Assembly (NCBI RefSeq): GCF_000473325.1
Contig: NZ_AXBI01000020.1
Span: 62,001-126,000, forward strand
Length of the DNA stretch: 64,000 bases
From: Leisingera caerulea DSM 24564
GTDB lineage: Bacteria > Pseudomonadota > Alphaproteobacteria > Rhodobacterales > Rhodobacteraceae
Direction of reading: 5' to 3'
Notes under the pieces: generated by a model
Seen by the model: the letters and a program-made list of their open reading frames with translations, nothing else
What the model was told of the DNA's origin: nothing
The model's database searches: none
Part shown: positions 32,661-41,690 of the stretch, in pieces
Layout of the letters: each line of letters begins with the position of its first letter
Position numbering within the stretch: position 1 is the first letter of the stretch
Position numbers and translations under genes: made by a program

Positions 32661-33302
32661 TCATGCCGGCTCGGGGAGACTCTCTTCTTTCAGGTTTGTC
32701 TGCAGGCTCTCGTACAGCTCCGGCGCCACCGTCACGCCAAAACGCTCCAGAGCCAGGAGCGCGCATTCCAGGACCTCCGGGTTTGTCAGTTTTTCGCAAT
32801 GCGCCGCATCACCCGGCAGACCGAGGATCTCCCGCAGCAGGACGCCCGTTCCCTCGCCATGAAGATCACGCAGCGTATTCGTTTCCCCTGACAATGCCAC
32901 CGCAACGCGATCCGTGATCCTGACGAACTCCGGGCCGGAAGCCTCAGACAGGTTCGTGGCGGAAAGCCTCAGGCCTTCGAGCGCCTGGTCGATTGCCTTT
33001 TCAGTGCGCTTGCCGGCGAGCGCAATGCTGACCTGGTCGCGATCGCGGGACAGGCCGGTGTTCAATACCCAGTTGCGTTCCAGATACCGCCGCGCGCGCT
33101 GCGGATACGTGGCCGCCTTGGTGAGCTTGCGCATCTTCACGGGATCCGCCTCATCGCAGTCAGCGGTCATCGTGATCTGCGCCTGGGAGAGATCGATGAT
33201 CTGATCTGCCGTGAAATGTGCCTTCTCCGCGATGGCGCCGCGCCAGATCTGGCCAAGCCAGATTGCCTGGGTCATGCGCGGGTTCGTGCGTTCGGTGATC
33301 AT
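32661..33302 (-). CDS. Hypothetical protein, 213 residues
   Basis: Starts at ATG 33302 with AGGA 8 nt upstream. Mostly helical with a basic central part (YPQRARRYLERNWVLNTGLS). No recognised domain. The promoter is well defined (see 33329-33342). It lies 105 nt upstream of the protease gene on the same strand, but that gene has its own promoter. Confidence 0.6.
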   Translation of the reverse strand: MITERTNPRMTQAIWLGQIWRGAIAEKAHFTADQIIDLSQAQITMTADCDEADPVKMRKLTKAATYPQRARRYLERNWVLNTGLSRDRDQVSIALAGKRTEKAIDQALEGLRLSATNLSEASGPEFVRITDRVAVALSGETNTLRDLHGEGTGVLLREILGLPGDAAHCEKLTNPEVLECALLALERFGVTVAPELYESLQTNLKEESLPEPA

Positions 33303-33328
33303 GTGTTTGTCCTGACTTCACTGTTCTG

Positions 33329-33342
33329 TTTTCGCAATCCTA
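33329..33342 (-). promoter_or_regulatory. Promoter with TAGGAT abutting TGCGAAAA
   Basis: On the minus strand TAGGAT (33342-33337) is followed with no gap by TGCGAAAA (33336-33329), 26 nt before ATG 33302. Same geometry as at 26240-26253. Confidence 0.6.
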
Positions 33343-33446
33343 TCCAAGCTAAAGGAAAACCGGAAACGCCAATGAGACGGCCCGCGCCGCAGGTCAATTG
33401 ACCGGATGCGAAGCCGGGGCAGCGGCCGGACAGAAAAATGTGGATA

Positions 33447-33507
33447 TGCGAAAAAAATTACGATTCACATGGTGACAGATTTGTGACGCACAGCTAGTAT
33501 GCGAAAA
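33447..33507 (+). promoter_or_regulatory. Capsule operon promoter with two octamers
   Basis: TGCGAAAA occurs at 33447-33454 and 33500-33507, 53 nt apart (about five helical turns). GTGACA, 17 nt and TAGTAT (33495-33500) form the promoter; the last T of TAGTAT is the first base of the second octamer. A looping repressor could use both copies. Confidence 0.65.
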
Positions 33508-33533
33508 ACTCAAATCCCTCGGACTATCGATTG

Positions 33534-34214
33534 ATGCAAAAGCAAGTCTCGTTTCTCCTGCTCTCGGGCGGGATAGGCTCCCGCTCGCGGCACTACGAGC
33601 CCAAACAGTTTTACAAGATCAACGGCCTGGAAATGCTGTGCTATTCGCTCATGCTGGCCAATGCCCATGAGCGCATCACTGAGATCATCACCAACGCGCC
33701 AGCTGGCTTCGAGGAGAGGACACGCGTCCTTTGTGAGAAGTACGCCCCGGCAAAATCTGCGAAAATCCTACAGTGCGGCGACACCCGGCAGGAAAGCGTC
33801 CGGATCCTGGCATCGGCGGCGCAAGGGGATGCGGTAATCCTGCATGAAGCGGCCCGGCCGATGATCAGCAGGGCCATGATCGACGAGCTTCTGGCCTCCA
33901 ACGAGCCGAATGCGGGCCTGTTCTCCGCGGTTCCGTTTTCGATGTGCTCGGTCGATCTGGACACTGGCATGGTTGCAAGGGATGTGCCGCGCAAGGACGT
34001 CTTCAACATCCAGCTGCCGCAGAAATTTGACCGTTCCACGCTGCTGTCGGCCCATCAGGCCGCGGCTGATGCTGGCCGGGAATTCACCGAAGACGCCATC
34101 CTCGTCAAGGAAATGACCGGTGCGAACGTGCGCGCGATTGCCGGGCACGGACAGAATATCAAAGTCACCTCTCCGGAAGACTTTGGCCTCGTTGAAAAGC
34201 TTCTTCAGAACTAA
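33534..34214 (+). CDS. IspD/TarI-like cytidylyltransferase
   Basis: A 226-residue nucleotidyltransferase with the CTP-binding loop LLSGGIGSRSRHYEPKQFYK, QCGDTRQESVRIL and ILHEAARPMIS, characteristic of the IspD/TarI family. Next to an SDR and CDP-alditol phosphotransferases, it most likely activates an alditol phosphate such as ribitol-5-phosphate with CTP rather than acting in isoprenoid synthesis. Start ATG 33534. It is the first gene of the capsule operon. Confidence 0.88.
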   Translation: MQKQVSFLLLSGGIGSRSRHYEPKQFYKINGLEMLCYSLMLANAHERITEIITNAPAGFEERTRVLCEKYAPAKSAKILQCGDTRQESVRILASAAQGDAVILHEAARPMISRAMIDELLASNEPNAGLFSAVPFSMCSVDLDTGMVARDVPRKDVFNIQLPQKFDRSTLLSAHQAAADAGREFTEDAILVKEMTGANVRAIAGHGQNIKVTSPEDFGLVEKLLQN

Positions 34215-34224
34215 GGGAACCCCA

Positions 34225-34923
34225 ATGAAAACCATCATGATCACCGGCGCATCTCGCGGCATCGGCTTTGCAACCGCAAAAGCCTTCGCTGAAATGGATG
34301 CGGATTTTGACAACATCATCCTGGTCGCGCGCGACGCGGACCGCCTGCATTGCGCCGGGGAAGAAGTTTCCCGCATCGCCGGCAACAAGGCCGTCATTCT
34401 GATTGAAGCGGACCTGGGCGTTCCCGGTTTCCAGAAGGAACTGTTCGACCGCATCGAGGCCGAGGGCCTGACCGTCACCACGATCGTGAACAACGCCGGT
34501 TATACCGCGCCCTGCCCGTTCAACGAGATCACCGATGAAGATCTCGACCTGACAATGCAGATCAACGTCAAGGCGCCGATCCTGATCGTGCGCGAGGCGC
34601 GCCGCCGCGGCCATAAGCTGGACTTCATCGTGAACATCGCCTCGACCGCCGGCCTGAACGGGCGTCCGGAATGGGCCGCCTATTCCGCCTCCAAGGCTGC
34701 CATCCTGGCCGCATCGGAATCCATGGGGGAAGAATTCCGCAAGGACGGCACTGAAGTCCTGCGCATTTCGCCCGGCCGCTGTGCAACCGATCTGCGCAAG
34801 ACCCTGGCGCCGGATGAAGATCCGTCGACCATCATGCAGCCGGAAGAGGTTGCGCATGGCCTGCGCTACATGCTGTCCGCACAGGGCAAGATCGTGCGCC
34901 ATCAGAACGTGGTCTTCCGCTAA
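34225..34923 (+). CDS. Short-chain dehydrogenase/reductase
   Basis: A 232-residue SDR with the cofactor loop TGASRGIGFATAKAF, NNAGYT and the catalytic YSASK with upstream Ser (NIASTAG). Start ATG 34225, 10 nt after the previous stop, after AAGGGAACCCC. In Haemophilus and related capsule systems an IspD-like domain and an SDR domain work together (sometimes fused) to make CDP-ribitol from ribulose-5-phosphate. The same pairing here suggests a ribulose- or similar keto-sugar phosphate reductase. Confidence 0.85.
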   Translation: MKTIMITGASRGIGFATAKAFAEMDADFDNIILVARDADRLHCAGEEVSRIAGNKAVILIEADLGVPGFQKELFDRIEAEGLTVTTIVNNAGYTAPCPFNEITDEDLDLTMQINVKAPILIVREARRRGHKLDFIVNIASTAGLNGRPEWAAYSASKAAILAASESMGEEFRKDGTEVLRISPGRCATDLRKTLAPDEDPSTIMQPEEVAHGLRYMLSAQGKIVRHQNVVFR

Positions 34924-34937
34924 GCTGGATTGAGGAC

Positions 34938-36077
34938 ATGACACAGGTTTCTGCGGCTGTTTATATCGACAGCCCGATCCGCGCGGCTGCAAAGCAGATG
35001 GTGCCCTTCTATCATCAGGGGGTCTTCCATTCTGTCCGCACCCCGATGCTCATGCGCAAGCGCATTGGCAACGGTTTCGGCTTCGCTCAGGCCAAGCGGT
35101 TCGCAGGCGTGGACATCCGGATGGTTGACGGCCAAACTGCGAAAAAGCTTCCTGTCAAAAAGGGTGGCGCGGTCTTCTACGGCTTCAACAGCCAGGGAAA
35201 CCTGCACACGGTTGCGAACCGCAGCTATCGTCATGTCCTCGTCCTTCACGGTGAATCCAACAAGCGCGCCTCCGCCCGGCCGGCGGCGCGTCTCTACGAC
35301 CATGTCTGCCTGGCAGGCGGCCTGGCTCTGGACCGCTATTTGCGGGCTGGCATTTTCCGGGAGAGCGACGCGGACACCGACCGGCTGATCCGCGTTGGAG
35401 ATACCTTCGTGCAATCGCTGGACGGCTACCGGGTGGACCCGGAACATGGGGACACGCTCCTCTATGCGCCGACCTGGGAGGGTTATGGCGGCGAGATCAA
35501 CAACTATTGCTCCATCGGCATCGGTGGCCTTGAGCTGGCCCGGCGCGCCGCTTGGCTTCGCGGTTGTGAGCATATCGTCGTTCGCCCGCACCCCTATCTC
35601 GGCCTGCTCAATCCGCGCCTGATCTGCCAGTTCATCGAAGGTCTGCGGACCGTGTCCCTGAAATGGCCGGTCAGCGTCGACCTGCGGGATGCCAATGCTG
35701 CGGTGCGGGCGGCCGTGCAGGCTCTGGCGCTCGTAAATCCCCGGATCGGCGTCTACGCGCAAGACAGCGCGCGTATTGCCCTGTGCGTCAGTGATATTTC
35801 CGCGATCGAAGCAATTTGCCTGAAGGAGCGGCTCCCGAACTTCACGCTTCTGCGGAATTTCAACGTCACTTCCGCGGTCAAGCCCTTCTACGACCGGAAG
35901 TCTGCAGGCTGCATGGGGGAGCTGGACGAGAAACTGCCCGCCTACCTCAGTGATCCTGAGGCCGTCGACGCTGCGCACCGGGAGGCAAGTTTTTCGGTCT
36001 CCCACCCCGACTTCCGGTCTCCCGATGGCGCGACACGTTTCAAGCGCCTGATGAGCATTGTTGCCCCGCTGGTTTGA
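34938..36077 (+). CDS. CDP-glycerol/ribitol phosphotransferase-like protein
   Basis: A 379-residue protein 14 nt downstream of the SDR. Conserved elements of the glycerophosphotransferase fold are visible: VLVLHGESNK, DHVCLAGGLALDRYL, DTLLYAPTWEG, VVRPHPYLG and ALCVSDISAIEAICL. It probably links alditol-phosphate units during polymer synthesis. No membrane segment; likely peripheral at the inner membrane. Confidence 0.78.
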   Translation: MTQVSAAVYIDSPIRAAAKQMVPFYHQGVFHSVRTPMLMRKRIGNGFGFAQAKRFAGVDIRMVDGQTAKKLPVKKGGAVFYGFNSQGNLHTVANRSYRHVLVLHGESNKRASARPAARLYDHVCLAGGLALDRYLRAGIFRESDADTDRLIRVGDTFVQSLDGYRVDPEHGDTLLYAPTWEGYGGEINNYCSIGIGGLELARRAAWLRGCEHIVVRPHPYLGLLNPRLICQFIEGLRTVSLKWPVSVDLRDANAAVRAAVQALALVNPRIGVYAQDSARIALCVSDISAIEAICLKERLPNFTLLRNFNVTSAVKPFYDRKSAGCMGELDEKLPAYLSDPEAVDAAHREASFSVSHPDFRSPDGATRFKRLMSIVAPLV

Positions 36078-36089
36078 GGACGTCAAAGC

Positions 36090-37223
36090 ATGTCTAAATT
36101 GCCCTTCTTCGAAAGGCTTTTCCTTCTGATCCCGGTTATCACATATGTGCCGGCCGTCGTGTACGGGGCCTTCATGACCGCTGCTCTTGCCCCCGTTCCT
36201 GAGAAAGGCGACCTTGTCAGCCTCCTCTTGCCCGGCGCCGGCTGGGCGATCGCAGGGGGTATTGCCCTTTGGGGGATCCTTCCGCGCAAGCTCATCCTTG
36301 GGTCGAAAACCTTGTCCGGCCCGGCCCTCCTGCTGTTTGAAACGCTGCGCGCACTGGCGGTGGCCGCGCCCCTGTTCCCCTTCGCATTCGCGCGCCCGGC
36401 AGCCGCGCTGGCCGCCATTGCCGCCACCGCATCGCTTACCTGGGGTCTGCGGGCCGCCGCCCAAAGCATGTTCACCCTCCGCGGCCGGATGCGGAAGCAG
36501 CCCTACGCGCGCCGCGATGACGAAAAGCCGCTCAACACGCTGCGCAAGCTGAATTCGCTGCTCATCGTGGCCAATGCAGCGATCGTGGCTGTCAGCCCGG
36601 CGTGGCTGGCGTCCGGCGGGCCCTCCCCGCTTTGGCTCTTGCCTTCGGCGGGCGTGTTTGCGGCCATCAGCCTTATGCTCCTGCTGCTGTCGCATCATGC
36701 CCTGCGAAGCGGTTTGGAGGCGGCTTTCAGCCGCCATATGGATGATTTCCTGAGGCACTGCACCACCGCGCGCATCAAGGATGCCATTCACTACGCTGGC
36801 GGCTCCATCAAGGACGTCCAATCCACCGCGGCAAAGCTTAAAACGCTGGGGCGCCCCGTTGTGGTCCTGGCGAGGGACATCTCTTCGTACAAGCGTGCAA
36901 ATGATGCCGGGCTGAAGACCTACCTGGTGCGTGCGCTTGCGGATCTGGATGCCTTCGTGCTGCCTTCACTGGAACGGATGCATTACACCGCAAACACCCA
37001 GCGTGCGGGCCATGTGGTTCGCTTCGGATGGGTCAGCCATATTCTCCACCTGAAGTTCCTGCCCGCCTCCGTTCGCGGCCTGCCCGGCTACCTGGCCATG
37101 TATGATGCCATCGCCTGCACGGCACGGCCAAACCCCCTGCAGCAGATGAAGGCCCGCGAAAGCGGCCTGGATCTGATCGAACCGCACCAAGCCGCCGTCT
37201 ACCGGAAGGTTCAGCCATGCTGA
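36090..37223 (+). CDS. Membrane protein of the capsule operon
   Basis: A 377-residue protein with hydrophobic segments at roughly residues 12-35, 45-65, 85-125, 155-172 and 180-205, then a soluble C-terminal domain (VVVLARDISSYKRANDAGLK and PGYLAMYDAIACTARPNPLQ). The tail resembles part of the phosphotransferase-like neighbours but lacks their HGDS and HPH motifs. It overlaps the next gene by 7 nt. Possibly a membrane partner of the polymerase; not recognised as a named family. Confidence 0.65.
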   Translation: MSKLPFFERLFLLIPVITYVPAVVYGAFMTAALAPVPEKGDLVSLLLPGAGWAIAGGIALWGILPRKLILGSKTLSGPALLLFETLRALAVAAPLFPFAFARPAAALAAIAATASLTWGLRAAAQSMFTLRGRMRKQPYARRDDEKPLNTLRKLNSLLIVANAAIVAVSPAWLASGGPSPLWLLPSAGVFAAISLMLLLLSHHALRSGLEAAFSRHMDDFLRHCTTARIKDAIHYAGGSIKDVQSTAAKLKTLGRPVVVLARDISSYKRANDAGLKTYLVRALADLDAFVLPSLERMHYTANTQRAGHVVRFGWVSHILHLKFLPASVRGLPGYLAMYDAIACTARPNPLQQMKARESGLDLIEPHQAAVYRKVQPC

Positions 37224-38752
37224 TCATTATTCTTGCCGCCGTTACCCTCGTTTCGAGTGTCGTGAGTCCTCTTCTCTTTCAGCGCCGGATCCCGGTCTCA
37301 ACGCTGTGCATCCCCGACCGGCGGGCGCGGTGCATCGCAGCCGCTTTGCCCTGGGCTCTTGCCGTGGTGTGCGCCTCAGCGGCCGGTGCGGCTTGGTTCG
37401 TTCAATCCGTTCCTCTGGCCGCGATGGCGGCCCTCTGCGCAACGGTGCCTGCGATCATTGCGCTGACCGTGGCATCCGGACCGCCCCGGATCCCGGCCTC
37501 GGTTCAGGATCTTCAGGATGCGGTTGCCGGGCTGGACGCGCCCTCGATTGCCTTCCATTTCTCGGATGCGGGGCTGGAAACGCCGACCCACGTCGATATG
37601 TGGATTGATGCCCTCGATGCATCCGGCGTCTCCTGGTACGTCATTTGCCGGGAGAAGCGGCATCATGACTGGTTCCGCAAAACCGGCCGCGCCAAATCGG
37701 TACATGCCGCGGACCGCTCCGCGCTCCGCTGGGCGGTTGCGCCCGGCGTAAGGGCCATCCTCTATGCCAACAATGCGCAGAAGAACCGGGAAATGCTCGA
37801 GGAGCGCGAGGATCTGGTTCATGTTCAGATGCTGCATGGCGACTCCGACAAGCCGCCCTCCTATTCGCCGCTGACCCGCAACTTCGACCAGGTGTTCGTC
37901 TCCGGTCAGATGGGCGAGGACCGCTATGCGAGGAACGGCGTGTTCATCCCGCCGTCGAAATTCGTCCATGTCGGCCGCCCCCAATCCGCGCTGATGCAGA
38001 GGGGCAAGCGCGGCCCGGTGAAGACCGCGGTCTATATGCCCACCTGGCTCGGCCAATATGAGGATACGAAATTCTCCTCGCTGGAACGGGCAGCAGAGAT
38101 CATTGAGCGTTTCGGCGAATGCGCCCCGGGGGTCACCCTCATTTTCAAACCGCACCCGCTCAGCTTCAAGCACCCAAGCTGGCCGCGCATCGAAAAGGAT
38201 GTCCGTGCAGCGTTGCGCAAATTCGGCGGTGAGTTTGCGGCCCCGGATCTCACAGCTTTCGAGGCCTATGAGATGGCGGATGTCCTGCTCACTGACATCT
38301 CCTCGACCGTTATCGACTTCCTTTTTACGGACCGGCCACAGATCCTGTTCCTGCCCGAGGGCTTTGAGTTGGACGAGCTGCGCTATCCTTCCCTGGCGGC
38401 AGCCGGGCAGGTTGATCCGGACCTCTCAAATCTGGATGCGAAAATTTTTGACGCAATCGGTCCGGACCGCCTTGCGAAAGCGAGAAAAGAAATGCGAGAA
38501 TATGCATTCGGGGCAGACGCCGGCAGTGAGGACAGCCGATTTTCTGAAGCTATCCGCGCATTGGCCTGCGCGCCATCCATGGCGATCCTGTCCGAAAGTG
38601 ACTTAGACCAAGAGACATTGAAGGAGGCGCACCGGTGCTCGACGCCCAAAAGGAAAGCGGCCTCGCGCTGGCAGAAAGCGAAAAATCAATCCCCGGCGGC
38701 AAAGTCCGCGCGGCTGATCCGGTTGCGCGCAAAAAGGCGCGGCGCCGTCTGA
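37217..38752 (+). CDS. Membrane-anchored CDP-glycerol/ribitol phosphotransferase
   Basis: A 511-residue protein with two N-terminal membrane segments and a catalytic domain of the CDP-glycerol glycerophosphotransferase family: QMLHGDSDKPPSYSPLTRNF, YMPTWLGQYED, LIFKPHPLSFKHP and VLLTDISSTVIDFLF. It should polymerise alditol phosphate onto a carrier. Its 3' end overlaps kpsE by 118 nt in another frame; the last 40 residues are basic and low in complexity, so the true end may be earlier or the frame may have been extended by mutation. Confidence 0.85.
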   Translation: MLIIILAAVTLVSSVVSPLLFQRRIPVSTLCIPDRRARCIAAALPWALAVVCASAAGAAWFVQSVPLAAMAALCATVPAIIALTVASGPPRIPASVQDLQDAVAGLDAPSIAFHFSDAGLETPTHVDMWIDALDASGVSWYVICREKRHHDWFRKTGRAKSVHAADRSALRWAVAPGVRAILYANNAQKNREMLEEREDLVHVQMLHGDSDKPPSYSPLTRNFDQVFVSGQMGEDRYARNGVFIPPSKFVHVGRPQSALMQRGKRGPVKTAVYMPTWLGQYEDTKFSSLERAAEIIERFGECAPGVTLIFKPHPLSFKHPSWPRIEKDVRAALRKFGGEFAAPDLTAFEAYEMADVLLTDISSTVIDFLFTDRPQILFLPEGFELDELRYPSLAAAGQVDPDLSNLDAKIFDAIGPDRLAKARKEMREYAFGADAGSEDSRFSEAIRALACAPSMAILSESDLDQETLKEAHRCSTPKRKAASRWQKAKNQSPAAKSARLIRLRAKRRGAV

Positions 38753-39846
38753 GGCCGGGAGCCGCGGCCTGGTCTTTTCTGATTGTGGTCGCGCTGCCGG
38801 TCTTGCTGTCGGCTGTCTACAATGTCCTGGCAACGGAGCGCTTCTCTGCGCATGCGAGCTTCGTCGTGCGTAGCGCCTCCAGCGGCCAGTCTGGCGGAGA
38901 CATGCTGGACACGATCACGGGTTCGGTGTCCTCGGGCTCCACCAAGTCGGATTCCTACATCGTGCGCCGCTTCATTGAATCTGCCGATCTTGTGCGCCTC
39001 GTCGATGAGAGGTTCGGGCTGGAGAAGCTCTTTGGCCCGGATCGCGCAGACCTGGTTCAGCGGTTGCAACCGTGGTCCCTATTCGAGGACAAGATTGACT
39101 ACTGGAACCGGCGCGCTTTCAGCACCTATGACAACACGTCCGGCATCCTGACCCTCGAGGTCCAGGCATACTCGGCCACTGATGCCCGTGATGTGGCGGA
39201 CTTCGTGATGTCTGAGATTTCCAGCCTCGTGAACGGTCTGTCCCATCAGGCCCGGGAAACCTCCTACGCCTATGCGCTTCAGGATCTGCAGGAGGCGGAG
39301 AATGAGCTGCGCAAGGCCCAGCAGCGCCTCAAGCACTTCCGGGTGGCCAACAACATCGCCAACCCCGACAGCAGTGCCGAGCGGGATGATCTTCTGATTT
39401 ACGAGCTCAATAAGGAGATTGCCGAAGAAAAGGTGGCTCTGGACGTGCTGCAGCAGAATGTTGCGAAGCCTGGCCCGAATGCGGAGGTCCTGCGCAAGCG
39501 GATCGATGCGCTCACCCGGCGCCGTGATGCGCTGCGGGAAGAGATCGGCAGCCAGGATGGCGGAACCGCTATCACGGCAGAGGTCATGAGCGACTTCGAC
39601 GAACTGCGGCTGTCGGTGGAGATTGCCAAGACGCGCTATGTGAGCATGCTGGATGCGATGGAAAGCGCCCGGCGGGATGCCGAGCACCAGCAGCGCTATC
39701 TGGCCATCTTCTCGCGCCCCTACGCCGCGGATCAGGCCGAATACCCGCGCCGGATCATCAATGTGGTTCTGACGCTGATTGCATCGATCCTGCTTTGGGC
39801 GATCGGCCGCTTCATCATCCAGATGATCCGGGATCACCGCCAATGA
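38635..39846 (+). CDS. kpsE: Capsule export inner-membrane protein KpsE-like
   Basis: A 403-residue PCP-type protein. One membrane segment near residues 45-65 (SFLIVVALPVLLSAVYNVLA), a long periplasmic coiled coil (about 195-330) and a second segment near the C-terminus (LTLIASILLWAIGRFII). These span the periplasm between the ABC transporter and the outer-membrane channel. Start GTG 38635 is supported by AAGGAGG, although it lies inside the preceding gene. Its stop overlaps kpsM (ATGA). No KpsD-like channel is in the window. Confidence 0.9.
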   Translation: MLDAQKESGLALAESEKSIPGGKVRAADPVARKKARRRLRPGAAAWSFLIVVALPVLLSAVYNVLATERFSAHASFVVRSASSGQSGGDMLDTITGSVSSGSTKSDSYIVRRFIESADLVRLVDERFGLEKLFGPDRADLVQRLQPWSLFEDKIDYWNRRAFSTYDNTSGILTLEVQAYSATDARDVADFVMSEISSLVNGLSHQARETSYAYALQDLQEAENELRKAQQRLKHFRVANNIANPDSSAERDDLLIYELNKEIAEEKVALDVLQQNVAKPGPNAEVLRKRIDALTRRRDALREEIGSQDGGTAITAEVMSDFDELRLSVEIAKTRYVSMLDAMESARRDAEHQQRYLAIFSRPYAADQAEYPRRIINVVLTLIASILLWAIGRFIIQMIRDHRQ

Positions 39847-40616
39847 TCACCCGCCGGGAACTGCGCATCAACCGCCAGGTCATCTGGGCCCTGCTGCTGC
39901 GGGAGTCGCGGATGGCGTTCGGAACCTCCCATTGGGGGTATCTCTGGGCCGCGCTGCAGCCTGCCGTGACGCTGACCTTTCTGATCGTGGTTTTCGTGAT
40001 GATCGGCCGGCATGCCCCCTTCGGAGACTCCCTGGCGCTGTTTTTTGCCACCAGCGTTTTGTGCCTGGAGTATTTCCAGAAGCTGTCCGTCAGCCTCATG
40101 CGGGCGTTCAGCTCGAACGCTTCCCTCTTTGCGTATCCGCCGGTTCAGGCGCTGGATACGGTCTTTGCGCGCTATTTGCTGGTCAGCTCCGTCTATGTCC
40201 TGGTCTGGGCTGGCTTTCACACGGCGCTCATCGCCACCGGCTACGGCGAAGCCCCCCGGCGCCCTGAACTGGTCATCGGCGGCTTCATGATCGTCGGGAT
40301 GATCGGCCTGGCTATCGGCATGATCAATGCGGTTATCTACCGGTTCACGACCTCCTGGCAGCATGTGGAGAAGGTTTGGGGGCGGCCGCTCTTTTTCCTG
40401 TCCGGCACCTTCTATGTCCCCTCTGCCCTCCCGCCTGAGGCCGTCAGAATTCTGGAGTGGAACCCGATCCTGCATGCTGTGGAGCTGGTGCGCATGGGTT
40501 TCTGGCCCCATTACCACAGCGAAATCTTCAGCCCGGCCTACTGCGCGGCGTTCTGCATGACCGCCATTGCGCTGGCCTTTCTGATCGAACGCAGCACAAG
40601 GAAGATCCGCAAATGA
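39843..40616 (+). CDS. kpsM: Capsule ABC transporter permease
   Basis: A 257-residue ABC-2-type permease with six predicted membrane segments, starting at ATG 39843 overlapping the kpsE stop. Features include ALLLRESRMAFGTSHWGYLW near the N-terminus and LFFLSGTFYVPSALPPEAVR before the last segments, both typical of KpsM. With kpsT it exports the polymer across the inner membrane. Confidence 0.93.
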   Translation: MITRRELRINRQVIWALLLRESRMAFGTSHWGYLWAALQPAVTLTFLIVVFVMIGRHAPFGDSLALFFATSVLCLEYFQKLSVSLMRAFSSNASLFAYPPVQALDTVFARYLLVSSVYVLVWAGFHTALIATGYGEAPRRPELVIGGFMIVGMIGLAIGMINAVIYRFTTSWQHVEKVWGRPLFFLSGTFYVPSALPPEAVRILEWNPILHAVELVRMGFWPHYHSEIFSPAYCAAFCMTAIALAFLIERSTRKIRK

Positions 40617-41266
40617 TCCGGTTTTCCAACCTCTCCCGCCATTACGACACCAAGGTCGGCCGCAAGCAGGTGCTGGACCGGGTCAATGCGGTTTTCGAGG
40701 ACGGGCAGAACTATGCGATCATGGGGCCGAACGGCGCTGGCAAGTCGACCCTGATGCGTCTGATTTCAGGGGCTGACATGCCCAGCTCCGGCCGGATCGA
40801 CCGCGATGAGATCGTCTCCTGGCCGCTTGGCTTTTACGGCGGCTTCAACGGGACGATGACGGGCCGGGAAAACGTGGCCTTCGTGGCCCGCATCTACGGC
40901 CAGGATCCGCGGCGCGTGCTGCAGGAGGCAGAGGCTTTTGCCGAGATCGGCAAGAGCATCGCCCTGCCCGTTTCGACGTATTCCACCGGCATGCGCCAGC
41001 GCCTCGCGTTCGGCCTGTCGCTGGCGATCCGCTTTGACACCTATCTCATTGATGAGATCACGGCGGTTGGTGACGCCCGGTTCAAAAAGAAATGCGCCGA
41101 GGCGCTGTCGGCCCGGCTTGAGACCTCGCGGGTGATCATGATCTCCCACACCATTTCCACCATCCAGAAATACTGCCAGCGCGGCATGCTGCTGTGGCAG
41201 GGTTCGCTTTACGAATACGATGACACGGAAGCGCTGATTGCGGATTACAAGAAATTCTGCAGCTGA
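40613..41266 (+). CDS. kpsT: Capsule ABC transporter ATP-binding protein
   Basis: A 217-residue ATPase starting at ATG 40613, overlapping the kpsM stop. Walker A GPNGAGKSTLMRL, signature region YSTGMRQRLAFGLSLAIRFD and Walker B YLIDEITAVGD are intact; it is the short form without a C-terminal carbohydrate-binding domain, normal for KpsT. Last gene of the capsule operon. Confidence 0.95.
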   Translation: MIRFSNLSRHYDTKVGRKQVLDRVNAVFEDGQNYAIMGPNGAGKSTLMRLISGADMPSSGRIDRDEIVSWPLGFYGGFNGTMTGRENVAFVARIYGQDPRRVLQEAEAFAEIGKSIALPVSTYSTGMRQRLAFGLSLAIRFDTYLIDEITAVGDARFKKKCAEALSARLETSRVIMISHTISTIQKYCQRGMLLWQGSLYEYDDTEALIADYKKFCS

Positions 41267-41368
41267 GAATATTTGCGAATAACTATTGCCATTCTTTCGG
41301 GATGCGGTAATCTCTGAGGAGGAGCCAGCGATGCCCTGATGCATTGCGCAGGCCCGGCCGGGATGCCG

Positions 41369-41396
41369 GTTTGATTGTCGAAATCGAAAATCAAAC
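41369..41396. repeat. 8-bp inverted repeat before the HNH gene pair
   Basis: GTTTGATT and AATCAAAC lie 12 nt apart in the 142-nt gap after kpsT, 13 nt before ATG 41409. It may be an operator or leader stem for the next two genes; nothing else is seen in this gap. Confidence 0.4.
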
Positions 41397-41408
41397 GAGG
41401 TTCCCCTC

Positions 41409-41690
41409 ATGAAAAACAAGCTTCAGGATTTGAACGACCACCTGTTCGCGCAGCTCGAGCGGCTTTCCGAAGAGGGGCTGTCAGCGGAGGCCATTGAGGC
41501 TGAGAGCAAGCGCGCCCGCGCCATCGTCGATGTCTCGGACCAGATCGTCAACATCGCGGACATGAAGATCCAGGCCGCGCGGCTCTATGCCAATCATGGG
41601 GACCGCATCCTCCCGCATTTGCCTCAGATCGGCTCCGCCGGACCGAAGCAGCTGAAGAACATCACACCGGATGGGGAGGGCGCGCAATGA
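41409..41690 (+). CDS. Small helical protein paired with HNH endonuclease
   Basis: A 93-residue helical protein (MKNKLQDLNDHLFAQLERLS onward) starting at ATG 41409 after GAGG. Its stop overlaps the ATG of the HNH gene. Such pairs are frequent in prophages and similar elements; the small partner is of unknown role. Confidence 0.7.
   Translation: MKNKLQDLNDHLFAQLERLSEEGLSAEAIEAESKRARAIVDVSDQIVNIADMKIQAARLYANHGDRILPHLPQIGSAGPKQLKNITPDGEGAQ

Noticed and set aside
34920-36821. 633-codon minus-strand frame across the capsule genes
   Set aside because: It is the shadow of clearly recognised plus-strand genes in GC-rich DNA.
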